5,647 nucleotides of DNA, taken from an uncultured Collinsella sp. GTDB taxonomy: Bacteria > Actinomycetota > Coriobacteriia > Coriobacteriales > Coriobacteriaceae. Below, piece by piece: positions 1 to 5,647 of the stretch. Each line of letters starts with the position of its first letter. Position 1 is the first letter of the stretch. The stretch lies in assembly GCA_900549345.1 (NCBI GenBank), contig UROC01000096.1, forward strand, positions 1-5,647. The letters are read 5' to 3'. A model generated the notes under the pieces. It searched no databases, was not told the origin of the DNA, and worked only from the letters and a program-made list of their open reading frames with translations. The position numbers and the translations under genes are program-made.

Positions 1-9
1 GGCGCAAGC

Positions 10-40
10 AAAAGGGCGACCCCTGTCCGGAGTCGCCCTT
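10..40 (-). terminator. Intrinsic terminator downstream of pnp
   Basis: Read on the minus strand, AAGGGCGAC (40 to 32) pairs perfectly with GTCGCCCTT (20 to 12). Three further pairs inside (U·G, C-G, C-G) give a 12-bp stem with the 5-base loop GGACA. The stem runs into TTTT and then GCTTGC, a short U tract. It begins 23 bases past the pnp stop codon, which is the usual place for a rho-independent terminator that also leaves a 3' stem on the mRNA. This is seen directly in the sequence; termination efficiency is inferred. Confidence 0.9.
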
Positions 41-63
41 GCGGTGCTGGTTATGTACGGCTG

Positions 64-2310
<2,247 letters not shown>

Positions 2311-2413
2311 TGTTCTCCTTTACCCCACAGGCCCCTTGCCTGCGGGCTTCTCATGTGACGCGGGCCCCCTGCCCCCGCCACGCTTCAGAGCGTGATTGTT
2401 CACGCCCTTACAC
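2311..2413 (-). promoter_or_regulatory. Structured pnp mRNA leader
   Basis: The leader between the rpsO terminator and the pnp ATG is rich in inverted repeats. In transcript order: hairpin A is GCGTGA-ACAA-TCACGC (2405-2390). Hairpin B is CACGCT-CTGA-AGCGTG (2394-2379) and shares five bases with A, so only one can form. A G-rich stem pairs GCGGG (2378-2374) with CCCGC (2364-2360). A 9-bp stem with one G·U, CCCGCAGGC/GCCTGTGGG (2346-2338 with 2332-2324), ends three bases before the ribosome binding site AAGGAG (2320-2315). E. coli pnp is known to be autoregulated through a leader stem cut by RNase III, so control at this position is plausible, but the mechanism here is inferred. I could not identify a convincing promoter within this stretch. 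Confidence 0.5.
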
Positions 2414-2445
2414 AAAAAGAGCGCCCCGCTGCGCAGGACGCTCTT
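2414..2445 (-). terminator. Intrinsic terminator between rpsO and pnp
   Basis: On the minus strand AAGAGCG (2445-2439) pairs with CGCTCTT (2423-2417). Six further inner pairs, two of them U·G, extend this to about 13 bp closed by a 3-base loop. The stem runs into TTTTTGTGT. It lies 14 bases after the rpsO stop. Its placement means pnp depends on read-through, on processing, or on a promoter of its own that I could not recognise. Confidence 0.88.
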
Positions 2446-2459
2446 AGCATGTACAAATC

Positions 2460-2738
2460 CTACTGGATGTTGTCGCGGATGCCCAGAGCCTTGATGAGCT
2501 CACGGTACTCGACGATGTCGTTCTTCTTGATGTAGGAGAGAAGACGACGACGACGGCCGACGAGCATGAGCAGGCCACGACGGGTGTGGAAGTCCTTCTG
2601 GTGGGACTTCATGTGCTCGGTCAGCTCCTTGATGCGCTCGGTCAGGATGGCGACCTGAACCTTGGGGTTGCCGGTATCGACCGGGGTGTTACCGAACTGG
2701 GCAGTCAGCTCCGCCTTGCGCTCTTTGGAAACAGTCAT
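2460..2738 (-). CDS. rpsO: 30S ribosomal protein S15
   Basis: This 92-residue protein binds the central domain of 16S rRNA early in 30S assembly and later forms a bridge to the 50S subunit. The family signature is plain: DTGNPKVQ (21-28), LTERI (32-36), H42, then KDFHTRRGLL (48-57) and the basic GRRRRLL stretch. H42, D49 and T52 correspond to E. coli positions that contact rRNA and regulatory mRNA; the third is usually serine. The usual TGSPEVQ is TGNPKVQ here. The start at 2738 follows AGGTGA with a 4-base spacer and gives the normal family N terminus. A longer in-frame reading from 2834 adds 32 residues unlike S15 and is rejected. A terminator follows directly. The family usually has about 89 residues; the C terminus ends in RDNIQ, slightly extended. 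Confidence 0.97.
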   Translation of the reverse strand: MTVSKERKAELTAQFGNTPVDTGNPKVQVAILTERIKELTEHMKSHQKDFHTRRGLLMLVGRRRRLLSYIKKNDIVEYRELIKALGIRDNIQ

Positions 2739-2828
2739 TGTTTCACCTTTCGTTTTGCGTCGCCCACGGGCGACTCGATTCGCCTCGGACTGGGAAGCCG
2801 CCGGTGGAGCGAGCAACCAAGGTCGAGG
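2739..2828 (-). promoter_or_regulatory. Possible S15-responsive rpsO leader
   Basis: The rpsO leader can fold in more than one way. Just before the ribosome binding site (AGGTGA, 2748-2743) is a perfect hairpin, GTCGCC-CGTG-GGCGAC (2774-2759), without a U tract, so it is not a terminator. Upstream, CCTCGAC (2828-2822) can pair with GTCCGAGG (2790-2783) with one bulged C. Alternatively CTCGA (2827-2823) can pair with TCGAG (2778-2774), which competes. A further small hairpin lies just outside at 2844-2829. S15 is known to repress its own translation in several phyla through unrelated leader folds. This leader fits that theme by position and structure only; S15 binding is inferred. Confidence 0.4.
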
Positions 2829-2843
2829 TACCAACAGGTCGGT

Positions 2844-2852
2844 ATGTTACCA
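2844..2852 (-). promoter_or_regulatory. Weak candidate extended -10 upstream of rpsO
   Basis: On the minus strand TGGTAACAT (2852-2844) resembles an extended -10 box: a TG pair, one base, then TAACAT, which matches four of six TATAAT positions. No good -35 box lies 16 to 18 bases upstream. If used, transcription would start near 2837, about 100 bases before the rpsO ATG. No terminator is visible after recO, so read-through from the upstream genes is an alternative. Confidence 0.2.
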
Positions 2853-2876
2853 CAAGCAGCCCGTGCCTGCGCATCA

Positions 2877-3626
2877 TCACCGACCCAACATGAATTCCAT
2901 CGCACGGAGGCGCTGATCGGTGTGCGTCGCAGCCCACACATGCGAAAGCCCGAGCAAGAACGCCGCCGTATGCGTGTCGATCCTCTCGACCATAAGCGCA
3001 TCGAAGGTCATGGACATGAGGGCGCGCAGCCACGCGACCTCACCGGTCGACACCAGCTCGGCACCCGGAACGCTCGACGCGCACGACCCGCACATGAGAC
3101 CGCCCGCCTGGGGCGAAAAATACGACAGCATGGGGTCTCCGCACAGCACGCAGGCCGAAAAATCGGGTCGATAGCCAACGTGCGACAGCAGCTTAAAGAC
3201 ATATGCCGCCACAAGTAGATCCATATGCGCCGCGTCGAGCCCGCTGCCCACCAGGGCAAGCGCTCGCTGCGTTATGGCAAAGGTAAACGGGTCCTCGGCG
3301 TCCTCGAACGAGCACACGCGCGCGACCTCGGCGATCGCGCTTGCGGCGCATGTCATCTCGTAATCGGGAGCAGCGCCGAGCGGCGCCTCCATAAGCTCGG
3401 CCTGGGAAACCACGTCGAGCGACCGTCCATGCGCAAGCAGCAGATCAACGGTACAGAACATCTCGCAGCGCGCAGCCAGGCGTCCGCCGGGTTTGCGGGC
3501 GCCCTTTGCCACAGCACGAACCTGCCGACCCCGCTCGTCAAGCATCGTCAGGATCAGGTCCGTCTCTTTGAGCTTCGTCTTATCGAGCACGAGCACTTTC
3601 GTGCGATATGTACGAGAACCTGCCAT
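2877..3626 (-). CDS. recO: DNA repair protein RecO
   Basis: RecO is a cytoplasmic recombination mediator: with RecR it helps load RecA onto SSB-coated single-stranded DNA and can anneal complementary strands. The 249-residue length is normal. The N-terminal OB-fold is recognisable in YRTKVLVLDKTKLKETD (7-23) and in the following strand with KGARKP (41-46). A four-cysteine zinc-binding motif of the form C-x2-C-x16-C-x2-C is present at C159, C162, C179 and C182; many RecO proteins have it, E. coli RecO does not. The C-terminal part is mostly helical. The ATG lies 15 bases after the era stop. Only a weak AGGGA overlaps that stop, 12 bases from the ATG, so translation is probably coupled to era. 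No terminator is seen downstream. Confidence 0.95.
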   Translation of the reverse strand: MAGSRTYRTKVLVLDKTKLKETDLILTMLDERGRQVRAVAKGARKPGGRLAARCEMFCTVDLLLAHGRSLDVVSQAELMEAPLGAAPDYEMTCAASAIAEVARVCSFEDAEDPFTFAITQRALALVGSGLDAAHMDLLVAAYVFKLLSHVGYRPDFSACVLCGDPMLSYFSPQAGGLMCGSCASSVPGAELVSTGEVAWLRALMSMTFDALMVERIDTHTAAFLLGLSHVWAATHTDQRLRAMEFMLGR

Positions 3627-3641
3627 TCGCGCCGCGTGTCC

Positions 3642-4709
3642 CTAATCCTCGGCGTTATAGCCAAAGCGGCGAATCTGGGCCTCGTCGTCACGCCAGCCGG
3701 CCTTGACCTTCACGTCCAGCTCCAAAAAGACCTGGGTGCCAAAGATGCGCTCAAGGTCGCGACGGGCGTCGATGCCGATATGTTTGATCATCTCGCCGCC
3801 CTTGCCGATGATGATGCCCTTTTGGCCCTCGCGCTCAACGTAAATGGTGGCGTGCACGCGCAGCACCTTCTTGGTCTGCTCAAGCGCATCGCAAATCACG
3901 CCCACGGAGTGCGGGATCTCATCACGGGTGCGGCGCAAGACCTTCTCGCGCACAAACTCGGCAACGAGCGTCTCATCGGAAGCGTCGGTACCCATGTCCT
4001 CGGGGAACCAACGCGGACCCTCGGGCAAAAAGTGCGCAACGGTCTCGATGAAGGCATCGACGTTAAAGTTCTTGACCGACGACGTCACGATCTCGTCGTC
4101 ATATTCCATAAGCTCGTGGGCGGCCTTAAGCTGCTCCATGACCCGTGCGGGGTCGGCCTCATCGGCCTTGGTGAGCACCAGGACCTTCTTGGAACGGGCA
4201 TTCTTGACGCGCTCGGCAACCCAGGCGTCTCCCCTGCCGATCGGTTTGGTGGCATCAATCAAAAACGCGACAACATCGACATCGTTCAGCTCGAACAACG
4301 CGCTCTTGTTCAGCTCGGACCCTAGACCGTCCTTGGGCTTGTGGATACCCGGGGTATCGACAAAGACCAGCTGGTAGCCGGGGCGGTTGACGACGGCGCG
4401 CATGCGGCGGCGGGTCGTCTGGGCCACCGGCGAGGTGATGGCGACCTTTTTGCCATAGCAGGCGTTGAGCAGCGTTGACTTACCGGCGTTGGGGCGGCCG
4501 ACCAAGGCCACGAAGCCACTGCGGAAACCGGGCTCAACGTCGCCAAAGCCCGCGAGGCTGTCGTCCTCATCGCACAGGGCGTCGAGCTCCTCGTCGCTCA
4601 TGCCCTCAAACGGGTCGAACTCCCCGACTTCCTCATAGGCCTCGGTCGCCTTAGCATCCGGGGACTCGTCGTCCAAAATTTCATCGATAGGCTGCATATT
4701 GTCGGACAT
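3642..4709 (-). CDS. era: GTPase Era with acidic N-terminal extension
   Basis: Era is an essential GTPase that binds the 3' end of 16S rRNA and checks 30S maturation. At 355 residues it exceeds the usual ~300. The GTPase domain has G1 GRPNAGKST (71-79), G2 around QTTRRR (97-102) and G3 DTPG (118-121). G4 is TKAD (180-183) rather than NKxD, and G5 is TSSVK (209-213) rather than a SA-type motif. A C-terminal KH domain carries GKGG (302-305) and the family ending around VKVKAGWRDDE and FGYNAED. Residues 1-60 are an extension with 23 Asp/Glu, one Lys and no Arg. The ATG is supported by AAAGGG (4721-4716) six bases upstream, directly after the dgkA stop. A later Met37 has only a badly spaced G-rich stretch before it. 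The gene lies 12 bases after dgkA, so expression is presumably operonic. Confidence 0.96.
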   Translation of the reverse strand: MSDNMQPIDEILDDESPDAKATEAYEEVGEFDPFEGMSDEELDALCDEDDSLAGFGDVEPGFRSGFVALVGRPNAGKSTLLNACYGKKVAITSPVAQTTRRRMRAVVNRPGYQLVFVDTPGIHKPKDGLGSELNKSALFELNDVDVVAFLIDATKPIGRGDAWVAERVKNARSKKVLVLTKADEADPARVMEQLKAAHELMEYDDEIVTSSVKNFNVDAFIETVAHFLPEGPRWFPEDMGTDASDETLVAEFVREKVLRRTRDEIPHSVGVICDALEQTKKVLRVHATIYVEREGQKGIIIGKGGEMIKHIGIDARRDLERIFGTQVFLELDVKVKAGWRDDEAQIRRFGYNAED

Positions 4710-4721
4710 GGGAATCCCTTT

Positions 4722-5099
4722 CTAAATAAAGCCGAGCGCGTGGGCAAATACCAGCAAGCCCACAATCGCGGCGGTGATTGAAAGTACGTATACCGAGGCG
4801 GCGGCGATGTCCTTGGCGCGTTTTGCCAGCGGATGGAGCTCCTGGGTCGCCAGATCGACAATGGCCTCCATGGCGGTATTGCACAGCTCGCCGTGAATCA
4901 CCAGGCCGCAGCAGATGATAATCGTGGCCCACTCGGCAATGTCGAGCCCCACGATGCAGCCGGCAATGACGGTGCACACGCCGGCTACGAGCATGACCTT
5001 AATGTTGCGCTCGGTCTTGACGGCGGTGACGAAGCCCTCCATGGCGTAGGAGAACGACTTTAAAAAGGACGGATGGTCCTTGTTCGATCCGGGAATCAT
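4722..5099 (-). CDS. dgkA: Diacylglycerol/undecaprenol kinase family protein
   Basis: This 125-residue integral membrane protein belongs to the small prokaryotic DgkA family. Gram-positive members mainly phosphorylate undecaprenol, recycling the carrier lipid for cell-wall synthesis; E. coli DgkA acts on diacylglycerol. Conserved residues are in place with an offset of two from E. coli: E30 in ERN, E71 and N74 and E78 in GELCNTAMEA, and K96-D97 in AKRAKD. Three hydrophobic helices lie at about 35-53, 56-70 and 101-121. There is no signal peptide. The ATG follows AGGAG by six bases, and that site overlaps the ybeY stop, suggesting translational coupling. Its position between ybeY and era is a common arrangement. 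The family is certain; the substrate (undecaprenol more likely than diacylglycerol) is inferred from lineage, and udpK would be an equally fair name. Confidence 0.92.
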   Translation of the reverse strand: MIPGSNKDHPSFLKSFSYAMEGFVTAVKTERNIKVMLVAGVCTVIAGCIVGLDIAEWATIIICCGLVIHGELCNTAMEAIVDLATQELHPLAKRAKDIAAASVYVLSITAAIVGLLVFAHALGFI

Positions 5100-5105
5100 A
5101 AGCGG

Positions 5106-5110
5106 CTCCT
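5106..5110 (-). promoter_or_regulatory. dgkA ribosome binding site overlapping ybeY stop
   Basis: AGGAG on the minus strand takes its first two bases from the TAG stop of ybeY and lies six bases before the dgkA ATG. A ribosome finishing ybeY would stop directly on this site, which favours coupled translation of the two genes. Confidence 0.8.
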
Positions 5111-5618
5111 AGTCGTGGGCATGATTGGTGATGGGGCCGACGTGAACGAGTTTGGGGTCCTCGCCGCGCTCGAGCGCCAGATCGCGCAGGATAGCGTCCT
5201 CGCGGGCCTCCATGACCTCGGCCTCGTCGTCCTCGATATGGTCATACCCCAGCAGGTGTAGCATGCCGTGTACGAGCATCAGGCGGCACTCGTCGGCAGG
5301 GCTATTGCCAAAGCCGGGGGCCTGACGGGCAATGACCTGCGGGGCCAAGATGATATCGCCGAGCTCGAGCGTCTCGTCGGCGGGAATATCCTCGTCAAAG
5401 GCCGAGTCGCATTCAAACGAGAGCACATCGGTGGTGCGGTCGATGCCACGCCACTCGTGGTTGAGCTCGTGCATCTCGTCCTCGTCGACATACGAAAGGG
5501 AAATCTCGACTTCACGTTCAACGCCCTCGGCGGCAAGCACAACCTCGCAGATGTGCTCCACTTCCTGCGCGTCGAGCAGCGTATCGAGCTCGGCATCGTT
5601 GCTGATCAATACACTCAA
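5109..5618 (-). CDS. ybeY: Endoribonuclease YbeY (rRNA maturation factor)
   Basis: YbeY is a small zinc-dependent RNase of the UPF0054 family, involved in 16S rRNA 3'-end maturation and ribosome quality control. The 169-residue protein has the full metal-binding signature HGMLHLLGYDH (H117, H121, H127) and the conserved segment around NHEWRGIDRTTDVLSF (53-68). Both are typical, and the length fits the family. The start is TTG at 5618-5616: AAAGGAG lies five bases upstream, and the resulting N terminus (SVLISND) matches the first strand usual for YbeY. No ATG is available nearby, and the frame stays open to the window edge, so an upstream start is possible but less likely. The gene heads a tight series with dgkA, era and recO. 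In many bacteria phoH precedes ybeY, which could be the gene cut off here. Confidence 0.95.
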   Translation of the reverse strand: MSVLISNDAELDTLLDAQEVEHICEVVLAAEGVEREVEISLSYVDEDEMHELNHEWRGIDRTTDVLSFECDSAFDEDIPADETLELGDIILAPQVIARQAPGFGNSPADECRLMLVHGMLHLLGYDHIEDDEAEVMEAREDAILRDLALERGEDPKLVHVGPITNHAHD

Positions 5619-5647
5619 CGGGACTCCTTTCGGTCGCGCGAGCGCTG
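5615..5647 (-). CDS. Possible 3' end of the preceding gene
   Basis: From the window edge one minus-strand frame reads ten codons (QRSRDRKESR) and stops at TGA (5617-5615). That TGA overlaps the TTG start of ybeY as TTGA, a four-base overlap typical of coupled genes. A basic, charged C-terminal tail would be unremarkable. By conserved gene order phoH is the most likely candidate, but eleven codons cannot show this, and the preceding gene could equally end outside the window. Confidence 0.3.
   Translation of the reverse strand, partial: QRSRDRKESR
5624..5630 (-). promoter_or_regulatory. ybeY ribosome binding site (fixes the TTG start)
   Basis: AAAGGAG on the minus strand lies five bases (TCCCG) before TTG at 5618. 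This is the strongest match to the 16S rRNA anti-Shine-Dalgarno sequence near the gene and decides in favour of this TTG over the in-frame TTG three codons later. Confidence 0.8.

Noticed and set aside
2446..2490. A promoter for pnp near the end of rpsO (GCGACA with TACATG, 17-base spacer).
   Set aside because: The -10 matches only three of six positions, and transcripts would begin ahead of the rpsO terminator and have to pass it.
2759..2774. A perfect hairpin before rpsO as a terminator for recO.
   Set aside because: It is followed by GCAAAACG with no U tract on the RNA strand and lies next to the rpsO ribosome binding site, so a leader role fits better.
2739..2834. An N-terminal extension of S15 by 32 residues, starting at 2834.
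   Set aside because: The extra residues do not resemble S15, and a well-spaced ribosome binding site precedes the ATG at 2738, which gives the usual family start.
3225..4325. A 366-codon plus-strand open frame across recO and era.
   Set aside because: It is in the same antisense register to both genes and ends where era uses a CTA leucine codon (Leu129). This is the same codon-use artefact and has no protein-like features.
4833..5063. A 76-codon plus-strand open frame antisense to dgkA.
   Set aside because: It is in antisense register to a gene with all conserved DgkA residues; it is a shadow frame.

Overview
The window is an ordinary-looking stretch of core genome. All recognised genes lie on the minus strand, so transcription runs from high to low coordinates. 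In that order they are: the possible tail of an unseen gene, ybeY (rRNA-maturation endonuclease), dgkA/udpK (small membrane lipid kinase), era (ribosome-assembly GTPase), recO (recombination mediator), rpsO (ribosomal protein S15) and pnp (polynucleotide phosphorylase). The high GC content, the strong third-position G/C bias, the protein sequences and the Era with an acidic N-terminal extension suggest a high-GC actinobacterial lineage, possibly the Coriobacteriia (Collinsella-like). That placement is inference from sequence feel and was not searched.

Layout: ybeY, dgkA, era and recO form one compact block with gaps of 9, 12 and 15 bases. The dgkA ribosome binding site overlaps the ybeY stop codon, and no terminator is visible between the four genes. 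ybeY appears to start at TTG, which may overlap the TGA stop of the preceding gene. After recO comes a 138-base intergenic region with several possible RNA hairpins, then rpsO. A strong intrinsic terminator follows rpsO. A short, heavily structured leader of about 100 bases separates it from pnp, and pnp ends in a second clear terminator at the left edge of the window.

Function: the genes share themes of ribosome biogenesis and RNA turnover. YbeY and Era act in 16S rRNA maturation and 30S assembly, S15 is a primary 16S-binding protein, and PNPase degrades RNA 3' to 5'. RecO (DNA repair) and DgkA/UdpK (lipid carrier recycling) are frequent neighbours of era in many bacteria. The rpsO-pnp pairing is also widely conserved, and in characterised bacteria both genes are controlled through their mRNA leaders.

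I found no mobile element, CRISPR array, tRNA, rRNA gene or plausible new system. The points most worth a second look are the Era variations (acidic extension, TKAD in place of NKxD, altered G5), the mutually exclusive hairpins in the pnp leader, the rpsO leader, and the TTG start of ybeY. Long open frames on the plus strand over pnp and over recO/era are artefacts of codon use.
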